Shown: positions 56,301-64,000 of the stretch, piece by piece | Layout: every line of letters begins with the position of its first letter | Position numbering within the stretch: the first letter of the stretch is position 1 | Program-made: the position numbers and the translations under genes | Assembly (NCBI RefSeq): GCF_002846395.1 | Contig: NZ_PJMU01000003.1 | Span: 868,001 to 932,000, forward strand | Length of the DNA stretch: 64,000 bases | Source of the DNA: Pontibacter ramchanderi | GTDB lineage: Bacteria; Bacteroidota; Bacteroidia; Cytophagales; Hymenobacteraceae | Direction of reading: 5' to 3' | The notes under the pieces: generated by a model | Told to the model about the DNA's origin: nothing | The model's input: the letters and a program-made list of their open reading frames with translations, nothing else | The model's database searches: none

Positions 56301-56416
56301 GCAGCCTGTGGGATTGGTTTTTGGTCGGACCTCCCCTGCCCGTAGGCGGTAAAAGTACCGGACAGGAATACGACCAGCAGCAGGAGCTGCCAGTGCAGTT
56401 GTACACGTTTTTTCAT
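53321..56416 (-). CDS. secreted M36 (fungalysin-type) metallopeptidase with PA, PKD and T9SS sorting domains
   Basis: A 1031-residue secreted protease. In order: signal peptide (cleavage near AYGQ), an FTP/PepSY propeptide to about 250, the M36 catalytic domain with zinc motif HEYGHGISNRL and third ligand in GEGWSDWFG, an inserted PA domain (GNCPFTEKVEAAQLAGA) at about 470-590, a PKD-like beta-sandwich near 860-920, and a type IX secretion C-terminal domain (TPNPFGARTDIGF, ANGMYIARLV). It would be exported across the outer membrane and attached or released. Confidence 0.94.
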   Translation of the reverse strand: MKKRVQLHWQLLLLVVFLSGTFTAYGQGRSDQKPIPQAALNHIQQNKKQLDLEDEDVSELELASETESPKSGMKHMYIKQLYRGIEVHGAVTNISISKEGRVLTMGNRMQKQLGKRVKSNQPGLDAAGAVAAAAQHLGIAMKEPLTVQERGNGRNRAVVFSKGGISLEPIPAKLVYQPMEDGSLRLAWEVSIYELDAQNWWNIRLDATTGTVLDKDNMVVHCQFENDGPGGKFMHDDHAHTLASPYVAVPQATIAAVTNAYNVFAMPVESPSHGPRSIVSTSAAHQTASPQGWHTETRTRGNNVYAYEDPTNNNSWSLNYSPDGGSELSFDFPIDFTKAPVVNRDAAITNLFYWNNVIHDVWYQYGFDEASGNFQLNNYGKGGSQSDPVLAEAQDNRNGTSRNNANFSTPADGFAPRMQMYLWSSPPDPDMVSVSSPASVAGSYPATEAAWARKLTSDPVVGKLVVGLGTSAVPQEGCGVLSNTAEIAGNIAVAYRGNCPFTEKVEAAQLAGAIAVIVINNAPGGPIAMGGTPTMPITIPAVMISQEAGALLRARINAGEDVIVRLKDDGRPEIDGDFDNGIIVHEYGHGISNRLTGGRTIVNCLNNAEQMGEGWSDWFGLMMTMKPGDTGAKKRGIGTYAQGQATDGNGIRPAPYSTDFGINAHTYASTNNAAISQPHGVGFVWSTMLWDMTWAMIDKYGFDEDLYNGKGGNNMAMQLVIDGLKLQACRPGFIDGRDAILLADRQNYEGANQELIWKAFAKRGLGYSASQGSNLSRFDQVEAFDLPETYACTTPLTLDAVATSEVYTGGVASTLYLGYGPQNVRLQAGGDADNVYTWSGAEGLSATTGASVVFTPKAAGTYTFTVRAVNGDGCIKHKSITISVVDVRCGDGKKKDKVLVCVDGVAECVAPSAVPYLLTAANGKLGNCGLAATATATAKAEISAEKMSLRATPNPFGARTDIGFTLIQDGSYTLEVLDMRGSVVTVLAQGAGRAGEHKVYAFEKGRLANGMYIARLVTDEGVSFIRIVMQK

Positions 56417-56907
56417 GCGCTAAGTTTTTAAGTGTTTGACAATCGCGGTTGGAAGACGCAGACTGATCAGGGAGAGAACTCTAAACAATCAAACATAAAA
56501 ACAATGTGTGCCCAAAACCAGGAAAGTTTATCCAATTTAGTAACACTGAAAATATCCACTAATTCCTGCATTTTAATCACATAAACAGCTAAGAATGAAC
56601 AAAAAGACACAAAGCGATGCACTACTTTTAATGACATAGTAACATTTATATATTTATATTATAACTAGTCAATCCAATTTAATTTTCCTTCACCTTGCCA
56701 GATCATGCATTTGCATTGGCTGCAGAAAGTGTTGCCCCCTGGATTGAGTAAATTCAACGCCTAACTAAGTTCCGGAAAAAGGTTGCCTTAGCACAGCTTG
56801 GCCCCAAGCGCCCTTTTATGGCAGAGTTTCTAAATATTTTCTCCTGGACTATTGAAAATCCAAGACTTATTTAACTATTTTTAAAGCTAGCAAACGCCTA
56901 AGCCTCC
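56417..56907. other. AT-rich gap between the M36 protease and DUF3667 genes
   Basis: These 491 bp contain the divergent promoters of both neighbours. 56640-56690 is very AT-rich. I found no gene and no clear TAnnTTTG element. Confidence 0.35.
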
Positions 56908-57951
56908 ATGAAAAAGCATTACCGCTCCGATAAAAACTGCCTCAACTGTGGTGCAGTTGTACCCGATAAGTTCTGCACCAACTGCGGACAGGAGAATATT
57001 GAGCTAAAGGAGGATTTTGTGCATGTGGCCCTGCACAGCATTGGGCACTACTTCCACTTCGAATCGAAGTTCTTCAAGAGCATCGTACCGCTGTTCACCA
57101 AACCCGGACTACTGACTCAGGAGTACTTTGCAGGCAAGCGCGCCTCACACCTGAACCCGATCAGTATGTATATATTCATCAGCATTCTGTTCTTTTTCCT
57201 GTTCACGGTTAATTCCAATGTCAACAGAAAAGGCATTATTGAGGATAAAGCACCGGAGCAAAAAACGGTAGTGCAGGTAGATGTGGCAGCCCAGACAAAT
57301 ACAGAAGAGGAAAAAACTCCTGCCCTTAACACCACATCGCCAAAAGCGGGAGGCCACACCTATACCGTTCTCGATAAAACCAAAATGGGTAGCACCGACA
57401 ACCAGGAGGGCGTTGTAGTGTATACAGGGCCAAGTGCGCAGGAAGCAGGTATAGAAAAAGCAGGTATAGCCCCTGAATCACCTTTAGAGATCAACGTTGG
57501 TGTCAGCCCAACGCTTCAGGAAAAGCTAAGTAAAGTGATGAACGATGATCTGAGCAGCGAGCTGTTCATAAACAAGCTGTGGAGCCACCTGCCAAAAATG
57601 ATGTTTATCTTGCTGCCGCTGTTTGCCTTCATCCTGATGCTCGTGAACCGCAATTCAAAAAAGTACTATGTGGAGCACCTGATCTACTCGATCCATGTGC
57701 ATTCGTTTATCTTCCTGTTCTTTTCAGCACTGATCCTCATCGGCTGGCTTTTGCCAGACTCCCTAACCGACTGGATTTCGCTCTTTGGCCTGCTGGTGGT
57801 GGTCTGGTACATCTACCGGTCGATGCGCAACATCTACAGGAGCACGCGCTGGCGCACGATTTACAAGTTCTTTGTGCTTTCTTTGGTGTATAGCATTTTA
57901 CTGGCTGCAAGCGGCACAATCGTATTTGTTGCAACGCTCTATACCATGTGA
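56908..57951 (+). CDS. DUF3667 membrane protein with an N-terminal zinc ribbon
   Basis: A 347-residue protein. A treble-clef-like ribbon C11-x2-C14 and C23-x2-C26 opens it, followed by the DUF3667 amphipathic part (FHFESKFFKSIVPLFTKPGLLTQEYFAGKR), a first helix near 88-105, a soluble acidic linker to about 225 and four helices to the C-terminus. It is common in Bacteroidota; function unknown. Two AGGTATAG motifs are close together in the linker near 57450 and 57463. Confidence 0.9.
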   Translation: MKKHYRSDKNCLNCGAVVPDKFCTNCGQENIELKEDFVHVALHSIGHYFHFESKFFKSIVPLFTKPGLLTQEYFAGKRASHLNPISMYIFISILFFFLFTVNSNVNRKGIIEDKAPEQKTVVQVDVAAQTNTEEEKTPALNTTSPKAGGHTYTVLDKTKMGSTDNQEGVVVYTGPSAQEAGIEKAGIAPESPLEINVGVSPTLQEKLSKVMNDDLSSELFINKLWSHLPKMMFILLPLFAFILMLVNRNSKKYYVEHLIYSIHVHSFIFLFFSALILIGWLLPDSLTDWISLFGLLVVVWYIYRSMRNIYRSTRWRTIYKFFVLSLVYSILLAASGTIVFVATLYTM

Positions 57952-57998
57952 CAATACCCGGTCGGCTCCTTTAAAATTCCAGCTTCAAGAGATTTTTG

Positions 57999-58514
57999 CT
58001 AATTGGAACCGAGCTTACTTTTTACCCAATCCATTGCGCCCGAAGCTTTCTCGGCATAGTCGTTTATACCTTCTACTACCTCGCCTACATGGTGCTTTTC
58101 CCACAGCGAGCCGAATACCTTGCTCTGGGGTTTGGCAATGTTGAGCAGTTTGGTTTTGGCCTGGTCCCCATCCTTTCTGAAACCCATTACTTCGGTATAC
58201 ACATAATGCTCTTTGTTTAGCAGCACGTAAAAATAAGATGCCTTAGCCGGCCGCAATTCATACACAGCCGAATCGATGTCGGTATAAAGCACCATCTGCT
58301 CTTTCTGTCCGTTTACCTGTATATGCAGTGCGTTGGGGTTATACTCGGGTTTAATCGTCCAGAGGCCATTGACATGCACACTGCCAATGCGGGCATTCAC
58401 CTTACTTGAATTTGCCTTGAGGAGCGGTAGGCCTTTGTAGGTACTTTGAGCAAACAGAGGTGCCGTCAGTGCTGAAAATAAAGCGGCTAAAAGAAGAGAT
58501 TTAAGTATGTTCAT
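57999..58514 (-). CDS. secreted hypothetical protein
   Basis: A 171-residue exported protein (signal peptide MNILKSLLLAALFS, cleavage near LFAQ). The mature part is beta-rich with a C-terminal amphipathic helix (ASGAMDWVKSKLG). I do not recognise a family. It converges on the DUF3667 gene, stop codons 47 bp apart. Confidence 0.75.
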   Translation of the reverse strand: MNILKSLLLAALFSALTAPLFAQSTYKGLPLLKANSSKVNARIGSVHVNGLWTIKPEYNPNALHIQVNGQKEQMVLYTDIDSAVYELRPAKASYFYVLLNKEHYVYTEVMGFRKDGDQAKTKLLNIAKPQSKVFGSLWEKHHVGEVVEGINDYAEKASGAMDWVKSKLGSN

Positions 58515-58790
58515 GGTGTTGGAAACGGGTAATAAACTCTTAGAGTCAAAGGCGTTCCAACTTCATTATTTGCCTTTAGAGGCAGGTAAACAGCGGGCAG
58601 CACCAAGACAATAGTGATACAGCAATTTAGTATCAAAATATCAAATTATTCAAATAAAACTTTATAAACTTATTCTTGCGAGCTGCACGCAAGTATAGCA
58701 AGGCCGTTCTCAGATCGTGGATAACCCTATGGAAAACTACTGGAAAAATACCACTCCCATCTGAGCTTCAGAATGATTATCTTTGTAGTA

Positions 58791-60707
58791 ATGGAAAATT
58801 TTGTAGTATCAGCGCGTAAATACCGTCCGGCCACATTCGATAGCGTGGTGGGGCAGCACCATATCACCAACACCCTCAAAAACGCCATCAGCAGCCACCA
58901 TTTGGCGCAGGCATTCCTTTTTTGCGGGCCGCGGGGTGTGGGCAAGACAACCTGTGCCCGTATCCTGGCAAAGACCATTAACTGCCAGAACATTACCCCG
59001 GAGGTAGAGGCCTGCAACGAGTGCGAATCGTGCCGAAGCTTTAACTCCAACAGCTCTTTCAACATCCACGAGCTCGATGCTGCCTCCAACAACTCCGTGG
59101 AGGACATCCGCAACCTGGTGGAACAGGTGCGCTACGCCCCGCAGACCGGCAAATACAAAATCTACATCATAGACGAGGTGCACATGCTCTCGAACCAGGC
59201 CTTCAACGCGTTTCTGAAGACGCTGGAAGAGCCGCCTGCCTATGCCATTTTCATCCTGGCGACCACTGAGCGCCACAAGATTATACCTACCATCCTGTCG
59301 CGTTGCCAGATCTTCGACTTCAACCGGATTCGCATTGAGGACATGGTGCGCCACCTCGGCAACATCGCCCAGAAGGAGAACATACAAGCCGAGCCCGACG
59401 CCCTGCACTTGATCTCGCAGAAAGCCGACGGCGCCCTGCGCGATGCCCTGTCGATTTTCGACCAGATGGTGACCTTCTCGGGCCACAACGTGACCTACAA
59501 GGCCACGGTCGAGAACCTGCACATCCTGGACTATGACTACTACTTCCGCCTCACGGACCATTTACTCACGCAGAACCTGTCGGGCGCTTTGCTGCTTTTT
59601 GACGAGATCCTGAAGAACGGTTTTGATGCCCACAACTTCCTGATCGGCATTGGCGAGCACTTCCGCAGCCTGCTGGTGTGCAAAGACCCGCAGACAGTGC
59701 AGTTACTTGAGGTGTCCGATAACATCAAGGCCCGATATGCCGAGCAGTCGCAGAAGTCTAGTGTATCATTCCTGCTCTCAGGGCTGAACCTGGTGAGCAC
59801 TTGCGACACGAGTTATAAGAGCAGCAAAAACCAGCGCCTGCACGTGGAGCTGTGCCTGATGAAAATGGCGCACCTGAATGCCGCTTTTAGTTTTGCGCAG
59901 GAAGGAGCTGAAGTAAAAAAAGCTAAGGTAGTAGCCCCGGCACCAGCCGCTACCAAGCCACTTGGTGCCCCACTTATACCTTCGGCAGCTATGCAGCAGC
60001 CGGTCGGCGCTTCTGTGCCCTCAGCGGCCATGCAGCAACAAGGCACGGCTATACCTTCGGAGGGACTGCAGCAGCGGCACCAACCAGGCCATGTGCCTTC
60101 GCAGGATTTGCAGCAGCCACCCAAACCGCAGCATGTTACACCTGATGGACATTTATCGGCCCCGCAGGACAAGGCTGTGCCAACTCCTGCTCCAGCACCT
60201 GCTCCGCAGCGCCCCTCTATACCTGTGCCGCCGCAGAAAAAGCTCGGCAAACTGCCCAGCCTGAAAGACCTGCAAAATCCGCAGGCTGCTGTAGTGGAAA
60301 CCGCTGTGGCTGAGGAAGAGGATGAAACTGCCTATGGAACTGCCGCCCCACTGGACCAGGCCCGACTCAACACGGTGTGGCACGCCATCCTGCGTCGTAA
60401 AAAAGGCGAAAACATGATGGAGTATACCTTGCTCAACCGCCAGTTCCACATTGGCGAGGGCAACGAGATTGTGCTGCACCTGGAGAACCACGTGATGATG
60501 GACCAGTTCACGAGCCTGCGTCCGGAGATTTTGCGTGAACTAAAACAACAAACCGGCAACCGCAGCATCAAGCTTAGAGCCGAAGTAATCGAAGTGCAGG
60601 ACGAGCGCAAACTCTATACCTCGCAGGACAAATTCAACTACCTCGCCGAGAAATACCCGGTGCTCGTCGATTTAAAGCAGCGCTTCGGACTCGACACTGA
60701 CTTCTAA
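58791..60707 (+). CDS. dnaX: DNA polymerase III gamma/tau subunit
   Basis: Clamp-loader ATPase of 638 residues from the ATG at 58791 (MENFVVSARKYRP), the usual family start; an ATG six codons upstream is less likely. AAA+ motifs: GPRGVGKTT (Walker A), zinc finger CEACNECESC, DEVHMLS (Walker B) and LSRCQIF (sensor region). Residues 1-375 are domains I-III; a Pro/Gln/Ala-rich linker with PSAAMQQ-type repeats follows, then a tau-specific C-terminal domain (from about 525) that binds polymerase and helicase. A run of seven A at 59915-59921 marks the domain III/linker boundary. Confidence 0.96.
   Translation: MENFVVSARKYRPATFDSVVGQHHITNTLKNAISSHHLAQAFLFCGPRGVGKTTCARILAKTINCQNITPEVEACNECESCRSFNSNSSFNIHELDAASNNSVEDIRNLVEQVRYAPQTGKYKIYIIDEVHMLSNQAFNAFLKTLEEPPAYAIFILATTERHKIIPTILSRCQIFDFNRIRIEDMVRHLGNIAQKENIQAEPDALHLISQKADGALRDALSIFDQMVTFSGHNVTYKATVENLHILDYDYYFRLTDHLLTQNLSGALLLFDEILKNGFDAHNFLIGIGEHFRSLLVCKDPQTVQLLEVSDNIKARYAEQSQKSSVSFLLSGLNLVSTCDTSYKSSKNQRLHVELCLMKMAHLNAAFSFAQEGAEVKKAKVVAPAPAATKPLGAPLIPSAAMQQPVGASVPSAAMQQQGTAIPSEGLQQRHQPGHVPSQDLQQPPKPQHVTPDGHLSAPQDKAVPTPAPAPAPQRPSIPVPPQKKLGKLPSLKDLQNPQAAVVETAVAEEEDETAYGTAAPLDQARLNTVWHAILRRKKGENMMEYTLLNRQFHIGEGNEIVLHLENHVMMDQFTSLRPEILRELKQQTGNRSIKLRAEVIEVQDERKLYTSQDKFNYLAEKYPVLVDLKQRFGLDTDF
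59903..59926 (+). promoter_or_regulatory. candidate -1 frameshift site in dnaX yielding a gamma-like product
   Basis: Codons GTA AAA AAA GCT contain A AAA AAA in slippery phase (59915-59921). A -1 slip reads AGC TAA, so translation would end after residue 378 as ...VKKS. An SD-like AAGGAG (59903-59908) lies 6 nt upstream, as in E. coli dnaX, and GGCACCA/TGGTGCC further downstream can pair. The cut falls at the end of domain III. Transcript slippage, as in Thermus, is the alternative mechanism. Confidence 0.45.
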
Positions 60708-60757
60708 TTGAAGAAAAAATTTATATTTGTAAAGTTCTAATTAAAACACAAGGTGAG

Positions 60758-60788
60758 TCATGAGGCTTTCTTTTGGGAAGCCTCGTGA
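60758..60788 (+). terminator. probable terminator after dnaX
   Basis: TCATGAGGCTT pairs with AAGCCTCGTGA (one G-T) around a 9-nt loop, followed by TTTCAGCCTTTTCTGTTTTG. Confidence 0.45.
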
Positions 60789-60960
60789 TTTCAGCCTTTT
60801 CTGTTTTGAACATCATTACAAAAATAATTTTAACGAAAAGCACAAAGACGCATAACTCTCTGATAAAATGACATATACCACTTAAAGTCTTTTGTCCTTT
60901 GTCTAAAGTTCTTTTGTCTTGTTACTTCCTATACCCTATCCTATACCTAACCTGAAACCC

Positions 60961-63915
60961 ATGAAAAAAGGATTGTCCCTGTTTTTGGTTGCCTCGGCCC
61001 TCGTGCTCACGCAATGTAAAAACGAAACCTACCAAACCCAGTCAACCGACACGGCTGTGGCTACTCCAGCGCAGAAGGAGTACAAGTACGAGACTGTTGC
61101 CAACGACCCGCTCAACGCCCGCGTCTATACCCTGGACAACGGCCTGAAGGTATACCTGACGGACTACGAGGACGCGCCGCGCATCCAGACCTTCATCGCG
61201 GTGCGTGCGGGCTCTAAAAACGACCCGGCCGACGCCACCGGTCTGGCGCACTACCTCGAGCACATGGTGTTTAAGGGCACCAGCCAGCTGGGCACGCAGG
61301 ATTGGGCCAAGGAGAAAGCCGAGCTCGATAAGATTGAGGCCCTCTACGAAAAGCACCGCAACACCACCGACCCGGCCCAGCGCAAGCAGATCTATCACCA
61401 GATCGACTCCATCTCGGGCGTGGCGGCTACCTATGCCGTAGCCAATGAGTATGACAAAATCCTGGGCGCCATCGGCGCGAAAGGCACCAACGCCTATACC
61501 TCTGTGGAGCAAACCGTATACACCAACGACATCCCGAGCAACCAACTGGAGCGCTGGGTAGAGCTGGAGGCTCACCGCTTCGGTGAGCTGGTGCCGCGCC
61601 TGTTCCACACCGAGCTAGAGGCTGTGTACGAAGAGAAAAACCGTACCCTCGACAACGATGGCTGGAAAGTGATGGAAACCCTGAATGCCGCCATGTTCCC
61701 GACGCACCAGTACGGCACGCAGACCACCATCGGTACCATCGAGCACCTCAAAAACCCGTCTATCACCGAGATCAAGAAATACTTCGACAAGTATTACGTG
61801 CCGAACAACATGGCCGTAGCCCTGAGTGGCGATATTGACTTTGATGAGGCTATCCGGGCGATTGATGCGCATTTCGGTAAACTGAAGCCGAGCACTGCGC
61901 CTACCTTTACCGTGGCGCAGGAGAAGCCGATCGCACAGCCGATTGTGAAAGAAGTAAGCGGACCAAGTGCTGAGAACGTTTCCATCGCTTACCGTTTCCC
62001 AGGCATGAGCTCGCGCGATGCGCAGGTGTTGAGCATGATCAGCGCCATTCTTTACAACGGACAGGCGGGCCTGATTGACCTGAACCTGAACCAGCAGCAG
62101 AAAGTGTTACAGGCTTATGGTTACGACAACCAGATGAAAGACTACTCGGTGTTCCGTTTAGGTGGTTCGCCGCGCCAGGGCCAGACCCTGGACCAGGTAA
62201 AAGACATGCTCCTCGCGCAGGTAGAACTGGTAAAGCAAGGCAAGTTTGACGACGACCTGATCCCGGCCATCATCAATGACAACAAGATCAGCCTGATGCG
62301 CGCCTACGAAAGCAACTCGGAGCGTGCCGACGCTTTCGTGACGGCCTTCATCTACGACATTCCGTGGGCGGACTACGTGCAGCGCCCTGAGGCTTTTGCC
62401 AAAATAACGAAACAAGATGTGGTGGAAGTGGCTAACAAGTACCTGGGCAACAACTACGTGCTGGTATACAAACGCAACGACAAAAACGCCACCGCCGAGA
62501 AGGTCGAGAAGCCAAGCATCACACCGGTGCCGGTTAACCGCGATACGCAGTCGGCCTACTACAGCCAGTTTATGGCCAAAGAAGCTTCGGATCTTCAGCC
62601 TGTGTTCGTGGACTATAAGGCCGATATCGAGGAAGCCAAGCTGAAAAACAACATTCCGCTGCTCTATACCAGGAACACCGAAAACGGCCTGTTCCAGCTC
62701 TACTACATCCTGGACATGGGTACCAACAACGACCAGAAACTGGGTATGGCCGTGAACTACCTCCGCTTTTTAGGCACCGACAAGTATAGCGCCGAGGAAC
62801 TGAAGAAGGAGTTCTACAAGCTGGGCACTTCGTTCAACGTGTCTTCGTCCGGCGACCAGGTATACGTAACGCTGTCTGGACTAGACGAGAACTTTGAGAA
62901 AGCCCTGGCCCTGTTCGAGAGCGTGCTGCAGAACCCGCAGCCAAACCAGAAAGCCCTCGACGACATGGTACAGGGTATCCTGAAGGCCCGCAACGACGCC
63001 AAGCTGAACAAAGGCGTTATCCTGAACCAAGCCTTGGTGAACTACGCCAAGTACGGCCCGAAGAACCCGTTCACGACGGTGCTGTCGGAAAAGGAACTGA
63101 AAGCCGTGAAGCCGCAGGAATTGATCACCCTGATCAAGAGCATCCCGACTTACGAGCACCGCGTGCTATACTATGGTCCACGTGAAACGGATGCACTGGT
63201 GGCTACCCTGAACGAGGGCCACATTGTGCCCGCCAAACTGAAGCCAGTGCCAGCCGAGAAGGTATACGCGGAGCTCGACATCAAGCAGCCGACGGTATAC
63301 TGGGTAGATTACAACATGGTGCAGGCCGAACTGATCTTCCTGACCAAAGCCGATGCCTTCAAGAAAGAAATGGTGCCGACCATCCGCCTGTACAATCAGT
63401 ACTTCGGGTCAGGTATGAGCTCCATCGTGTTCCAGGAGCTGCGTGAGTCGAAGGCCCTCGCCTACTCGGCCTACTCGAGCTACAGCACGGCCAGCAAAAA
63501 GGACCGCTCGAACTACATCCAATCGTACATCGGTACGCAGTCGGATAAGTTGCCTGAAGCGATGGCAGGTATGCAGGAACTTCTGACGAACATGCCGCTG
63601 GCTGAAGCTAACTTCGATATTGCAAAGGCATCGCTGCGCAACAGCATCACTTCGGAGCGCATCACCAAGTCGTCTATCCTGTTCGACTACGAGCGTGCCA
63701 AGCGCCTCGGCCTGGACTACGACATCCGTCGCGACATCTACGAAAGCGCCAACAGCCTGACATTTGACCAGCTGCAGGAATTCCAGAAACAGTTCGTGAG
63801 CGGCAAGCCACAGGCGATTTTGGTAATCGGCTCAAAGGACAGACTGAACTTCAAAGAGCTGGAGAAATACGGCAAAGTACAGCAACTGACACTAGAGCAG
63901 GTGTTCGGGTACTAA
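60961..63915 (+). CDS. M16 family zinc metallopeptidase, lipoprotein (pitrilysin-like)
   Basis: A 984-residue envelope peptidase from the ATG at 60961 (MKKGLSLFLVASALVL); the lipobox Cys is at about 19 (LTQC). The first catalytic half has the inverted zinc motif HYLEH (H97, E100, H101) and the downstream Glu in ELEAVYEEKNR. The second M16 half (about 500-980) is inactive but retains the R/Y loop region. It would cut short peptides in a closed chamber. Ends at a strong terminator. Confidence 0.93.
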   Translation: MKKGLSLFLVASALVLTQCKNETYQTQSTDTAVATPAQKEYKYETVANDPLNARVYTLDNGLKVYLTDYEDAPRIQTFIAVRAGSKNDPADATGLAHYLEHMVFKGTSQLGTQDWAKEKAELDKIEALYEKHRNTTDPAQRKQIYHQIDSISGVAATYAVANEYDKILGAIGAKGTNAYTSVEQTVYTNDIPSNQLERWVELEAHRFGELVPRLFHTELEAVYEEKNRTLDNDGWKVMETLNAAMFPTHQYGTQTTIGTIEHLKNPSITEIKKYFDKYYVPNNMAVALSGDIDFDEAIRAIDAHFGKLKPSTAPTFTVAQEKPIAQPIVKEVSGPSAENVSIAYRFPGMSSRDAQVLSMISAILYNGQAGLIDLNLNQQQKVLQAYGYDNQMKDYSVFRLGGSPRQGQTLDQVKDMLLAQVELVKQGKFDDDLIPAIINDNKISLMRAYESNSERADAFVTAFIYDIPWADYVQRPEAFAKITKQDVVEVANKYLGNNYVLVYKRNDKNATAEKVEKPSITPVPVNRDTQSAYYSQFMAKEASDLQPVFVDYKADIEEAKLKNNIPLLYTRNTENGLFQLYYILDMGTNNDQKLGMAVNYLRFLGTDKYSAEELKKEFYKLGTSFNVSSSGDQVYVTLSGLDENFEKALALFESVLQNPQPNQKALDDMVQGILKARNDAKLNKGVILNQALVNYAKYGPKNPFTTVLSEKELKAVKPQELITLIKSIPTYEHRVLYYGPRETDALVATLNEGHIVPAKLKPVPAEKVYAELDIKQPTVYWVDYNMVQAELIFLTKADAFKKEMVPTIRLYNQYFGSGMSSIVFQELRESKALAYSAYSSYSTASKKDRSNYIQSYIGTQSDKLPEAMAGMQELLTNMPLAEANFDIAKASLRNSITSERITKSSILFDYERAKRLGLDYDIRRDIYESANSLTFDQLQEFQKQFVSGKPQAILVIGSKDRLNFKELEKYGKVQQLTLEQVFGY

Positions 63916-63942
63916 GCCTGCGTGCTATACCTGCGTGAATGG

Positions 63943-63970
63943 AAGCGGCAGCCTGACTGGGCTGCCGCTT
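63943..63970 (+). terminator. intrinsic terminator after the M16 peptidase gene
   Basis: AAGCGGCAGC pairs with GCTGCCGCTT (10 bp, 8-nt loop), followed by TTGTTTTT. Confidence 0.85.
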
Positions 63971-64000
63971 TTGTTTTTACAGATGAGTTAGGCAGAATTG

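Overview
The window looks like a chromosome segment of a Bacteroidota bacterium, most likely Cytophagales/Hymenobacteraceae and Pontibacter-like. The signs are a SusC/SusD pair, a secreted M36 protease ending in a type IX secretion (T9SS) sorting domain, DUF3667 and DUF4397 proteins, many N-terminal lipoprotein signals, and a tmRNA with a Bacteroidota-type tag. The genus is inferred from gene style, not from a database match. No prophage, CRISPR array, rRNA or tRNA was seen. Base composition is fairly even except for some AT-rich intergenic regions.

Layout. 1-16243 (all minus strand) reads as a peptidoglycan-amino-sugar scavenging locus: start of a sodium:solute symporter, MurQ, a phosphoesterase/beta-propeller protein, an Amidase_2 amidase, a GH9 enzyme followed in the -1 frame by a polysaccharide-deacetylase domain, a GHL10 glycosidase, a DUF4397 lipoprotein, SusD, SusC and NamZ (DUF1343/GH171). 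16523-20427 is a galactose group (SGLT-like symporter, GalT, GalK). 21112-22698 is a secreted Ig-like protein. 23310-25575 holds an MhqD-like hydrolase, an MhqO-like dioxygenase and YceI. 25804-27277 holds an MreB-like protein and a Rnk/GreA-like protein. 27951-32316 holds a TonB-dependent receptor, an acetyltransferase and a porin. 32447-42929 is a urease supercluster: FecBCD-type ABC importer, second UreE, HypB, HypA, UreD, G, F, E, C, B, A and a frameshifted outer-membrane protein. 43291-45353 is a two-component system. The right third contains a TRIC channel, an LpxH-like phosphoesterase with a glycosyltransferase, a GH1 glycosidase, an integrase remnant beside tmRNA, Cfa, the M36 protease, a DUF3667 protein, DnaX and an M16 protease.

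How the genes work together. In the first region an amidase strips stem peptides, NamZ releases MurNAc from glycan ends, the symporter would import sugar, and MurQ converts MurNAc-6-P to GlcNAc-6-P; the MurNAc kinase is not in view. In the urease region the gene order ureABC-E-F-G-D-hypA-hypB-ureE2 suggests that HypA/HypB and both UreE proteins feed nickel to urease, with the ABC importer as a plausible nickel source. The urease alpha subunit carries a Tat-like signal, so export of the assembled enzyme is possible.

The most unusual signals are: (i) an 8-mer AGGTATAG/CTATACCT repeated about 70 times, in all reading frames and between genes, at a density like DNA uptake sequences or HIP1; (ii) two candidate -1 frameshift sites on A-runs with purine-rich SD-like stretches just upstream, one joining GH9 to its deacetylase domain and one in dnaX that would give a gamma-like short product; (iii) the Tat-like urease with Val in place of the conserved flap Cys; (iv) a 330-bp inverted repeat pair flanking 22 kb.
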